A DNA stretch of 11,319 bases from Firmicutes bacterium UBA993. GTDB taxonomy: Bacteria; Bacillota; Dethiobacteria; DTU022. The stretch is from contig DBBD01000106.1 of the NCBI GenBank assembly GCA_002292015.1, forward strand, positions 1 to 11,319, given 5' to 3'. Positions 1 to 6,003 of the stretch are shown here, piece by piece. Within the stretch, counting starts at the first letter, position 1; each line of letters starts with the position of its first letter. The notes under the pieces are model-generated. The model did not search any database, was not told the origin of the DNA, and was given only the letters and a program-made list of their open reading frames with translations. The translations under genes and the position numbers were made by a program.

Positions 1-128
1 TTTTTCCGAACGGTTATTTACGCTATTCTATTCTTATTAAAAAAAGGGTTTGGCCATACCGTGTAGAATTAAAGATGCTGTGTTTGTTACAGTTAAGAGG
101 GAATCGTTATCCTAAGAGCACACCCTGT

Positions 129-157
129 ATCATAAATACGAAAAATGCAGATATAAT
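129..157 (+). promoter_or_regulatory. Probable sigma-A promoter of the trm112-like/methyltransferase pair
   Basis: A perfect TATAAT lies at 152-157. It is 18 bases before a strong AAAGGAGG ribosome binding site (175-182) and would give a leader of about 25-30 bases for the gene at 191. The -35 region at 17-bp spacing (129-134, ATCATA) is poor, so this call rests on the -10 and its placement. The rest of 1-190 is AT-rich and shows no gene I can support on either strand. Confidence 0.45.
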
Positions 158-190
158 TAAGATAAAAACCCGCCAAAGGAGGATAACCGG

Positions 191-364
191 ATGGACAAAG
201 AACTGCTTTCGATTTTAGTCTGCCCCTTATGCAAAGTATCAATGGAACAGCGTGGCGATGAAGGGTTTTTTTGCTTGGAATGCAGGCGCCTCTACCCGGT
301 GAAAGATGAAATCCCTATATTGTTTATTGATGAAGCAATAATACTGCCCGCAGAAAAATCATGA
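191..364 (+). CDS. Trm112-like small zinc-ribbon protein (57 aa)
   Basis: This short gene encodes 57 residues beginning MDKELLSILVCPLCK. Family logic: Trm112/YcaR-type proteins are small zinc-binding modules. The eukaryotic and archaeal members activate and stabilise class I methyltransferases; the bacterial members are poorly understood. Seen here: a CxxC pair at Cys11/Cys14 and a second pair at Cys28/Cys31, so a full four-cysteine zinc site, followed by the family's typical YPVKDEIPILFIDEA stretch at about 35-49. The start is fixed by AAAGGAGG at 175-182, eight bases upstream. The stop TGA (362-364) overlaps the next gene's ATG in an ATGA junction, so the two proteins are probably translationally coupled and made in similar amounts. 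That arrangement suggests, without proving, that this protein partners the methyltransferase that follows. Family assignment is fairly sure; function is inferred. Confidence 0.85.
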   Translation: MDKELLSILVCPLCKVSMEQRGDEGFFCLECRRLYPVKDEIPILFIDEAIILPAEKS

Positions 365-1173
365 AAAAACTTAAGGAAATCGAAATCGTAACAGCTGAAC
401 ATAAAATTGATTTGCACTGGAATGACGATCATGTTTTTCCATCGGAAATTAATCCTGACCTGGAATATCTGTGCGAAATGATGATCGGCGAGACAATAAA
501 AGCCGCCTATAAACCCGGCGGGCTATTCTTAGATGTCGGTTGCGGCCGCGCAGTTGATGCCATTCAGCTTTTGGAGCGGGGCATGAGAGGTGTTGGAGTT
601 GAGGTTTCAGACATTATGATTGAAGAAGCCCGTAAGGCGCTGGCCGAAAAGAACCTGGCAATGGATCTGGTTCGCGCTTTCGGCGAAAATCTGCCTTTTG
701 CCGACCATACTTTTGACATAGTTTATTGTAAAGGGGCCATCGACCATTTCTTTAACCCCCAGCTGGCAGTCCGGGAAATGGCCCGGGTGACCAAGCCTGA
801 CGGCTGGGTGGTACTCAGCGTGGCAAATTTTGAAAGCGCCGGCTTTCGCCTAGGACGTTTGATCACACAACTGCGTATCCGGAAACCCGAGGGAGTGATG
901 CCCTGGGATACCCCGGCAGATCACACTATTCGGGTTGATTATGATGTGCTAAAAGCCCTGGTCAGGCCTTCCTTGCAACAGGAAGAAATCTGGGGCACAT
1001 CTCTTCTGTTTGGTGTTCCCAGGTATGGCGGCTTACTGAAACGGCTACCGAAACCCCTAACCAGGATTATCCTCAGAAGCCTGAACTTAATCGCCCGCTA
1101 CGTTCCGACTACCGCCGATGTTCTAATGCTGCGCGGGCATCCGCGGCACCCACTGCCGGACCTTCCTTTTTGA
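361..1173 (+). CDS. Class I SAM-dependent methyltransferase, partner of Trm112-like protein
   Basis: A 270-residue Rossmann-fold methyltransferase of the Methyltransf_11 type. Motif I is LDVGCGRAVDA (57-67), which binds the SAM methionine and adenosine. The acidic residue after beta-2 is in the GVEVSD stretch (Glu81). The post-II/motif IV segment GENLPFADHTFDIVYC covers 108-123, and the KPDGWVVLSV strand (145-154) completes the core. Residues 160-250 form a basic C-terminal extension of the kind that often shapes the acceptor site. The acceptor cannot be read from the sequence; the neighbouring glycan genes and the Trm112-like partner allow a small molecule, lipid, glycan or protein. The start at 361 is the ATG of the ATGA overlap. 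The last 65 bases overlap, tail to tail, the methyltransferase gene on the other strand. No terminator is visible after it. The enzyme class is secure; the substrate is unknown. Confidence 0.88.
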   Translation: MKKLKEIEIVTAEHKIDLHWNDDHVFPSEINPDLEYLCEMMIGETIKAAYKPGGLFLDVGCGRAVDAIQLLERGMRGVGVEVSDIMIEEARKALAEKNLAMDLVRAFGENLPFADHTFDIVYCKGAIDHFFNPQLAVREMARVTKPDGWVVLSVANFESAGFRLGRLITQLRIRKPEGVMPWDTPADHTIRVDYDVLKALVRPSLQQEEIWGTSLLFGVPRYGGLLKRLPKPLTRIILRSLNLIARYVPTTADVLMLRGHPRHPLPDLPF

Positions 1174-1864
1174 GGGCATAGAAAACCAGGCTTTTACCGA
1201 AGAGAGGATCGAACAGTCTCTCAATAAACTTAAAAATCGGGGATGAATTATTTTCAACCCAGCAGAGAAAGCGGTTATAAGCACGCGGTAATAAGGCATC
1301 CTCCCGGTCGAGCCCGCAAAAACATTTTAAAAACCAGTATGGCGAATGCAGGCTGTGGCGATGGTTGCTGCCGGTGATTTGCAACCCGAAAGCTTCCAGT
1401 AGATCACGCACCTGATAGGCCCTGAAAATCCTGATATGGCCGCCCGGGTGACTATAATTTTTGTCTAATCTCCAGTAAAGTATCTCGGTAATCCAGGTGG
1501 GAACAGAAACACCGATGGTACCGCCGGGTTTAAGGACACGCACCAGCTCAGACATCGCCTCGAAATAATCATCGACATGTTCGAGGACTTCCGAACAGAT
1601 GACTCGGTCAAATGTAGCATCAGCGAATGGAAGCGACTGGACGTTGCTCATAATTACACAGAAACTGCTCCTGGTTTCACCGAGGTCATTTAAATATTTC
1701 ATGAAGCCATAGTTTTTTATCAGGGCTTCCAAATCAAGATCGATCGAAACAACCCGGTAGTTACCCTTGACCAAGTTCCAGCTATGCCTACCTACACCGC
1801 AACCCGCATCAAGTATTAACTCCCCCTCTTTTATGCCCAGCTGAGTGAAGTCGACTGTATTCAT
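1109..1864 (-). CDS. Class I SAM-dependent methyltransferase in glycan cluster
   Basis: A 251-residue methyltransferase. Motif I is ILDAGCGVGRHS (17-28), and Asp42 lies in VVSIDLD, the acidic residue for the SAM ribose. SLPFADATFDRVICSEVLEHV (77-97) is the motif IV to post-IV region, and VLKPGGTIGVSVP (110-122) follows. This pattern resembles the ubiquinone/menaquinone-methyltransferase-like enzymes often found in polysaccharide clusters. The start is supported by GGAGG at 1871-1875, six bases upstream of the ATG (1862-1864). Both lie inside the end of the glycosyltransferase gene, so the two reading frames overlap by 56 bp. That and the shared strand indicate one operon. The final 17 residues (235-251) look like low-complexity read-through, and they lie in the overlap with the opposite-strand methyltransferase. 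The acceptor is unknown; O- or N-methylation of a sugar is a reasonable guess from context. Confidence 0.87.
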   Translation of the reverse strand: MNTVDFTQLGIKEGELILDAGCGVGRHSWNLVKGNYRVVSIDLDLEALIKNYGFMKYLNDLGETRSSFCVIMSNVQSLPFADATFDRVICSEVLEHVDDYFEAMSELVRVLKPGGTIGVSVPTWITEILYWRLDKNYSHPGGHIRIFRAYQVRDLLEAFGLQITGSNHRHSLHSPYWFLKCFCGLDREDALLPRAYNRFLCWVENNSSPIFKFIERLFDPLFGKSLVFYALKKEGPAVGAADARAALEHRR

Positions 1865-3080
1865 TGATAACCTCCAGAAAGTATTCAGTGTGTTCTTTGG
1901 CTGCTTTCTGCCAGGTAAATAATTGTTGGACCCTTTCCCGCCCCATATTACCCATTCTATTTCTTAAATCCGGATCAGATAAAAGAGTGTGGATCGCTAC
2001 AGCCAAAGCCTCCGGATCCATCGGCGGAACCACCAATCCTGATTCCCCATCAGCCACCACCTCGGGCAAGGCTCCCCCGCTGGTAGCGATAACCGGCGCT
2101 GCACAGGCTGAAGCTTCAGCGGCCGGAAAACCGAACCCTTCATAGACTGAGGGTACAACAACAACAGTTGCTGTATTATACTGTTTAACAAGCTCTTCGG
2201 TACATAAACGGCCGGTAAAAGTTACCCGCTCCTGAAGCCCCATCTCCTCACGCAAAACAGAAGCGTAATTACGCTTTTTTACATCATCAACTACCGTTAG
2301 CTTTACATACTCCGGCAGCAGTTGCATAGCTTTAAAAAGATAGAGTACGCCTTTTTTGCGATCTTCGGTGTTGGTAACCAGTAACAGGCTGTTTTCAGCT
2401 CTTTTTAAATGTAGTGGACGAAAGACACTCGTATCTACACCGTTATAGATTACCCTCATACTTTTTCCAGGAATGTGAAAAGATTGGATATTGGCATCCT
2501 TGGCCGCTTTTGAAACTGTAATCAGCCCATCGAGGCGTCTTATAACCCGATCCTGCATGGCAATAAAACCGTAAAACCGGTGTTTCTTAATTCTCTCTCG
2601 CTTACTCCTAGCCTGTTTAAAAGCTGCTTCCCGGTCAACATGCATTGGGTGATGGACCGTAGCGGTTACCGGCACCCAGCGGCGCAGAAAAAGAAGCCCG
2701 TAACCAAGTGACTGGTTATCATGCACCAGGTCAAACTCACCACGTTTCAACCGTTTGCGTAAATACAAATAGCTACGCAGCGTAAAGGTAAATGGTTCCG
2801 GAAAACCTTTCGAGATAATTTGTAACCATTCCCAAAAATTTAAAGGGTTTAACAATCTTGACAAAGGTCGGGGCAACCGGCGGTCATATACATCATACAT
2901 GGAAGGCAGCTTTATAATTTCTACCTGTTCCACAGGATCAATATAGGGGGGGCCGGAAATCACAGTAATGTCATGTCCAAGGTTTTTCAACTCTTGAACA
3001 AGGTACCAAGAATAAATGCCCTGTCCGCCGCAGCGCATATTACCGCGGTAGGTCAAAAAGACTATTTTCAGCCTGTTCAT
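1809..3080 (-). CDS. GT4-family (GT-B fold) glycosyltransferase
   Basis: A 423-residue retaining glycosyltransferase of family GT4. The N-terminal acceptor domain opens with KIVFLTYRGN and carries a glycine-rich GGQGIYSWYLVQEL loop (18-31). HHPMHVDR (143-150) and TVSKAAKD (188-195) are typical of the interdomain region. In the C-terminal nucleotide-sugar domain, NGVDTSVFRP (213-222), the EX7E motif Glu314-GFGFPAA-Glu322 and GGALPEVVADGESGLVVPP (335-353) are diagnostic. No signal peptide or membrane segment is visible, so it probably acts at the cytoplasmic membrane face on a lipid-linked or nucleotide-sugar intermediate. It sits 114 bp downstream of the LCP gene and overlaps the following methyltransferase by 56 bp, fitting assembly of a surface glycan. 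A GGGG stretch at 3094-3097 is a distant, weak ribosome binding site. The start is preferred because the first beta strand begins at residue 4. Donor and acceptor sugars are unknown. Confidence 0.9.
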   Translation of the reverse strand: MNRLKIVFLTYRGNMRCGGQGIYSWYLVQELKNLGHDITVISGPPYIDPVEQVEIIKLPSMYDVYDRRLPRPLSRLLNPLNFWEWLQIISKGFPEPFTFTLRSYLYLRKRLKRGEFDLVHDNQSLGYGLLFLRRWVPVTATVHHPMHVDREAAFKQARSKRERIKKHRFYGFIAMQDRVIRRLDGLITVSKAAKDANIQSFHIPGKSMRVIYNGVDTSVFRPLHLKRAENSLLLVTNTEDRKKGVLYLFKAMQLLPEYVKLTVVDDVKKRNYASVLREEMGLQERVTFTGRLCTEELVKQYNTATVVVVPSVYEGFGFPAAEASACAAPVIATSGGALPEVVADGESGLVVPPMDPEALAVAIHTLLSDPDLRNRMGNMGRERVQQLFTWQKAAKEHTEYFLEVINEYSRLHSAGHKRGGVNT

Positions 3081-3125
3081 TATTAAGTCTCATCCCCTTC
3101 ATTTGCTTAACGCAGACGCTGCCTC

Positions 3126-3155
3126 ATAATAAATACAACGTTTTTCTCTTAACAA
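3126..3155 (-). promoter_or_regulatory. Possible internal promoter before the glycosyltransferase
   Basis: Read on the minus strand, TTGTTA (3150-3155) and TATTAT (3126-3131) match the sigma-A hexamers at 4/6 and 5/6 with an 18-bp spacer. The position, about 45 bases before the gene start, is suitable. The gene could equally be read from the LCP promoter. Confidence 0.35.
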
Positions 3156-3159
3156 GAGA
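3145..3159. repeat. Perfect inverted repeat overlapping the candidate -35
   Basis: TCTCTT-AAC-AAGAGA is a perfect 6-bp-arm palindrome between the LCP and glycosyltransferase genes. It covers the proposed -35 hexamer of the internal promoter, so it may be an operator or a small RNA hairpin. It is not a normal terminator for the minus strand, because an A-run rather than a T-run follows it in that direction. Confidence 0.4.
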
Positions 3160-3194
3160 TTTCTGCTAATTTGACTTATCTGGCTGGAAAAATA

Positions 3195-4580
3195 TTAAAA
3201 ATGCAATTGGTTAAAGAAATCTTCGGGCAGCAGCATTTCATCAAAATCAGGAAATTGAGGAGCAAGTCCTCCACCTTCTTCCATGCGGCGCTTTCTTTCC
3301 TGTTCCTGGATATACTCCGGACTATCCATCAATACAATCGGCGGCCACCGTTCCACAACCAGGCCAAAGACTTTTTCGATGATATCCAGACGCTGTTCCT
3401 GAGATATTATTTCATAACTAATCCCGTCTTTCATCTGGCTCGAACCAGACAGATTATAAAAGTGCAAGTTCTGATCGGTGAATTCAACTTTCAAAAAATA
3501 ATTCGCAAGCGCAGAAATCTTTTTGGTCGACAGATCGGTAACTACGTAATCCTTATAGATTCTGTAAATTGCCAGTATATCGGAAAGCCCGCTGTTTTTT
3601 CTCATATAACGATAAGTTTCGGAAAGCAGTTTTCCCTGCCGCTCAATACGCCCATAATCCTGGTTTGTTTTATTATCTCGATACTGCAGATAGCGCATGT
3701 AATCAGTGCCGTCCAACAGCTGGAGGCCTGGCTCGATCGGCGGCAGCAGAACACCATAGATCCAGACTTTGTCGACGATCTTTTCCTCAACATCATAATA
3801 GACACCCCCCAGGGCATCGACCAACGCAATAACGGAATACATATCCACAGAGATATGGTAATGGATCGGGATGCCCCCTAAAACATTACTGATTGTTAAG
3901 AGAGTATAGCGTATACCATCGGCATGACGATCATCTTGATCACCGGAATAATAACCGTGCTGGTAAGAATGATTTATTTTATCGTGAAAACCATCGGCGC
4001 CGTGAATCGGTACATATGAGTCCCTGGGAATCCGGATGATCGAAACCAGGTCCCGTTCAAAATCGATAGAAATAACTGCCAGGACATCAGGGCGGAATAT
4101 GTAGTGGCCCCTGTCTTCACGACCCCAGCCGCGATCAAATCCAAGCAGCCCAATATTTACAATATGTTCGGGAAATTGTGCATATATTTCTTTTCTAGCA
4201 ATATCCTCAGGATCAGCAACCTCACCTGTACCATCGGTTTCCGAACCTTCCATGCTCTGATCCAGAACAATCCGCTCAGTCTCCTGAATCTGCTGGTAGA
4301 ATACTAATACCCATACGCCGGTTGCGAGCAATATGAAGGCCAGCACGACACCAGTAATAAAAATTATTTTTTTGATTGTGCTGAACTGACTTCTTTTTAC
4401 GCCACCGGCCTGTATGATCACCTGCTCTCCTATGCCGGGGTTCTTATACTCGTGCGTAGCCTGCTCGCTCTTTTCAAGCCCGGCCATAACTTTTTTTATA
4501 CCGTGGTTGGCTACATCCGTATCGGGCTGCTGCTGATCGGGGGCGAGCTTGTTCTTATTATCTTTTCGGTCTTTAAACAT
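3195..4580 (-). CDS. LytR-CpsA-Psr (LCP) family envelope protein
   Basis: LCP proteins are membrane-anchored enzymes that transfer undecaprenyl-linked glycans such as teichoic acids or capsule onto peptidoglycan; some were first described as regulators. With the start chosen here the protein has 461 residues: a charged cytoplasmic tail (1-70), one membrane helix IIFITGVVLAFILLATGVWVL (72-92, with Lys70/Lys71 before it), then an extracellular part. The LCP domain spans about 140-330: RPDVLAVISID (163-173, Arg163/Asp165), IPRDSYV (184-190), KIN (201-203), LGGVYYDVEE (257-266) and the hallmark DYGRIERQ (308-315). The ATG at 4580 is chosen because GGAGG (4589-4593) lies eight bases upstream and an extended -10 promoter lies just before it. 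An in-frame ATG at 4745 would put that promoter inside the gene. A C-terminal acidic and proline-containing tail (415-461) is variable. Attachment of the glycan made by the downstream genes is inferred. Confidence 0.9.
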   Translation of the reverse strand: MFKDRKDNKNKLAPDQQQPDTDVANHGIKKVMAGLEKSEQATHEYKNPGIGEQVIIQAGGVKRSQFSTIKKIIFITGVVLAFILLATGVWVLVFYQQIQETERIVLDQSMEGSETDGTGEVADPEDIARKEIYAQFPEHIVNIGLLGFDRGWGREDRGHYIFRPDVLAVISIDFERDLVSIIRIPRDSYVPIHGADGFHDKINHSYQHGYYSGDQDDRHADGIRYTLLTISNVLGGIPIHYHISVDMYSVIALVDALGGVYYDVEEKIVDKVWIYGVLLPPIEPGLQLLDGTDYMRYLQYRDNKTNQDYGRIERQGKLLSETYRYMRKNSGLSDILAIYRIYKDYVVTDLSTKKISALANYFLKVEFTDQNLHFYNLSGSSQMKDGISYEIISQEQRLDIIEKVFGLVVERWPPIVLMDSPEYIQEQERKRRMEEGGGLAPQFPDFDEMLLPEDFFNQLHF

Positions 4581-4617
4581 GCATACTGCCTCCGGTAACC
4601 ATAAATCTAACAGCCAG

Positions 4618-4641
4618 ATTATAACATACCACAACATGTCC
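4618..4641 (-). promoter_or_regulatory. Extended -10 promoter of the LCP-glycan operon
   Basis: On the minus strand TGTTATAAT (4618-4626) is a perfect TATAAT with the TG of an extended -10. The -35 position at 17 bp is weak (GTGCCG, 3/6), as is common for extended -10 promoters. The expected start of transcription near 4611 gives a leader of about 30 bases to the ATG at 4580. This supports the shorter LCP start. Confidence 0.65.
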
Positions 4642-4816
4642 GGCACTGAATATTGCCTGGTAATATATGTTAATATTCTCTGCCAATTCTGGTGTTTTTT
4701 TGGCGTTGGATAACTTTTTCGCCGGGCGTCTTTACACCGAGGCAACGACCGTAATCTGCTGCCTGGGGCTGCGAGGCAAAATCCGTATCAAGGCTTGGAT
4801 CGAGGAAACCGTATTG

Positions 4817-5041
4817 CTAAGACTTGCAAAAGAAGGGTGCCCAAGTGAATATGAGCCTGTTCCCTACATATTTATAAAAATTTACAAAGGCCGCAATCCC
4901 ATTATCCATAAGGGCTGCAGCCAGTTTTATTGCTCGTGCGCCGTCAAAGTCAGAATTATACAACAGATCAATGCTATTTCCTGCAGTTATAGTGAATCTA
5001 AAGGACTGACCCGGGTGTAGGGAAAAAAATAAATACGACAA
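4817..5041 (-). CDS. Doubtful small ORF or gene remnant (74 aa)
   Basis: The frame reads as a plausible small globular protein: an amphipathic stretch DFDGARAIKLAAALMDNGI (32-50) followed by beta-like segments ending in GNRLIFTWAPFFCKS. No family was recognised. Against it: the only upstream start is TTG at 5039-5041 with no Shine-Dalgarno sequence, and the frame continues open into the AT-rich peroxiredoxin promoter without an ATG. It could be a 3' remnant of a decayed gene, a very small real gene, or chance. Confidence 0.25.
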   Translation of the reverse strand: MSYLFFSLHPGQSFRFTITAGNSIDLLYNSDFDGARAIKLAAALMDNGIAAFVNFYKYVGNRLIFTWAPFFCKS

Positions 5042-5072
5042 AGCAGGAATTATTATTATTATATTGAATAAT
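5035..5072 (+). promoter_or_regulatory. Candidate peroxiredoxin promoter with AT-rich palindrome
   Basis: ACGACA (5035-5040) and TATTAT (5057-5062) match the -35 at 4/6 and the -10 at 5/6 with 16-bp spacing. ATTAT-ATTGA-ATAAT (5058-5072) forms a 5-bp-arm palindrome over the -10 and the probable start of transcription. A repressor such as PerR controls many peroxiredoxin genes through an AT-rich palindrome here, but this site only partly resembles the PerR box, so the regulator is a guess. Confidence 0.4.
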
Positions 5073-5111
5073 GTGAACGATAGAATTTAAATATTAAAAG
5101 GAGGAAATGTC

Positions 5112-5708
5112 ATGAGTGTAATGGTAGGCCAGAAAGCACCTGATTTTGAAGCTAACGCATTTCATAATGGAGGATTCAAAAAAGTAAAACTATCCGATTA
5201 TAAAGACAGGTGGGTGGTTGTTTGTTTCTACCCTGGTGATTTTACCTTTGTCTGACCGACTGAATTGGCGTCAGTTGCCGCCAGATATGATGATCTAAAA
5301 AAATTAGATGTTGAAGTTTTGTCTTGTAGTGTTGACAGCCATTTCACCCATAAAATGTGGCAAGAACACGAACTATCAAAAATGGTTGAAGGTGGAGTGC
5401 CTTTTCCAATGTTAGCTGACACCGGAGGCAAAATTGGGACCCTTTACGGGGTATATGATGAAGCCGGCGGGGTGAATGTGCGCGGCCGCTTTTTAATTGA
5501 TCCCGACGGAGTAATCCAAGCGATGGAGGTGTTAACCCCTCCGGTTGGTCGTAACTTCGCCGAACTGGTGCGCCAGGTTCAGGCTTTCCAGCATGTGCGT
5601 AAAACTGGAGAGCCTACTCCGGCCGGATGGCAGCCAGGCAAAAAAACCTTAAAACCGGGTCCGGATTTGGTCGGTAAGGTCTGGGAAAACTGGAAAATAG
5701 GCGATTAA
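5112..5708 (+). CDS. prxU: Selenocysteine-containing peroxiredoxin (AhpC/Prx1-like), TGA at codon 48
   Basis: A 198-residue peroxiredoxin reducing hydrogen peroxide or organic peroxides in the cytoplasm. Reading from the ATG at 5112 through the in-frame TGA at 5253-5255 gives an unbroken protein of normal family length. VGQKAPDFEA (5-14) starts the thioredoxin-like fold. FYPGDFTFV-U-PTE (39-51) is the peroxidatic loop with selenocysteine at the exact place of the catalytic cysteine. DSHFTHKMW (75-83) and GVPFPMLAD (95-103) follow, then the active-site arginine in the NVRGRFLIDPDG strand (122-133). AGWQPGKKTLKPGPDLVGK (171-189) is the typical C-terminal tail. The resolving-cysteine site (family VCPA) reads PTPA, with Thr169, so the classical intersubunit partner is missing. 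The start has AGGAGG at 5099-5104, seven bases upstream. The remaining cysteines are Cys38 and Cys72. An automatic caller would report only 5265-5708 and lose the active site. Confidence 0.92.
5253..5285 (+). promoter_or_regulatory. Sec-encoding TGA and candidate bacterial SECIS hairpin
   Basis: TGA 5253-5255 is followed by two mutually exclusive hairpins. Structure A: CGACTGA (5257-5263), loop ATTGGCG, TCAGTTG (5271-5277), a 7-bp stem with one G-U pair. Structure B: TGGC (5266-5269) with GCCA (5280-5283), loop GTCAGTTGCC beginning with GU; one more G-C pair can close inside it. B places the loop about 15 bases after the TGA with a G at its first position, closer to the known bacterial SECIS pattern recognised by SelB. 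Which one forms cannot be decided by eye. Confidence 0.6.
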
Positions 5709-5854
5709 GCAGAAAGGTGTGATCGCCCAGTGTATACTTTCTGTTGCTTCCCGACCTTAAGCACCTGATGCAAATTGAAAACATACCTTGCGGAAAAAGC
5801 AATAGATTTCGAATCTTGAAATATTTTACAGCACACAAAAATAACACTCGATCT

Positions 5855-5891
5855 AATAACCCCGGTTAACTTTTATGTTATCGGGGTTATT
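5855..5891 (+). terminator. Hairpin terminator after the peroxiredoxin gene
   Basis: AATAACCCCG (5855-5864) pairs perfectly with CGGGGTTATT (5882-5891), with further TAAC/GTTA pairing inside. The following sequence is T-rich but has no clean T-run, so termination may be partial. It lies 146 bases past the peroxiredoxin stop. No other gene was seen in 5709-6003. A weak TTAACA/TAGAAA pair (5933-5963, 19-bp spacer) could serve the next gene. Confidence 0.55.
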
Positions 5892-6003
5892 GAGTATTGT
5901 TCGGTTTAATAAAAGCAGGATTTTAGACAGCCTTAACAGAAGCAGTAATTTTCCGGTTAGAAAATGCAAATGAACAGCAATTTAAAATAACTAGGAGACT
6001 TTA

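Larger units (their letters stand above)
4581..5111. other. 531-bp divergent intergenic region
   Basis: This gap between the divergent LCP and peroxiredoxin genes holds the LCP promoter on its left side and the peroxiredoxin promoter on its right. The middle has open frames on both strands but no convincing gene; the best is the minus-strand frame at 4817-5041, listed separately. The plus-strand frame 4667-5020 has no ribosome binding site and an implausible cysteine-rich product. Confidence 0.6.

Noticed and set aside
1..120. Possible terminator around GGTTTGGCCATACC near a T-run read on the minus strand
   Set aside because: The stem is only three continuous base pairs with a mismatch, and no minus-strand gene ends there within the window.
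3171..3881. Open frame of 236 codons on the plus strand antisense to the LCP gene
   Set aside because: It is a shadow of the LCP coding sequence, which has clear family motifs on the minus strand.
4667..5020. Plus-strand frame of 117 codons in the divergent gap
   Set aside because: No ribosome binding site, cysteine-rich implausible product, and it begins in the LCP upstream region.
5253..5255. TGA in the peroxiredoxin gene as a disabling mutation (pseudogene) or sequencing error
   Set aside because: It falls exactly on the one residue where Sec is functional in this family, the rest of the gene is intact, and a hairpin of suitable type follows. Selenocysteine is the simpler explanation, though genome-level sel genes were not visible.
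5761..5875. Short plus-strand frame after the peroxiredoxin gene (about 33 codons)
   Set aside because: No ribosome binding site, no recognisable product, and it runs into the terminator hairpin.
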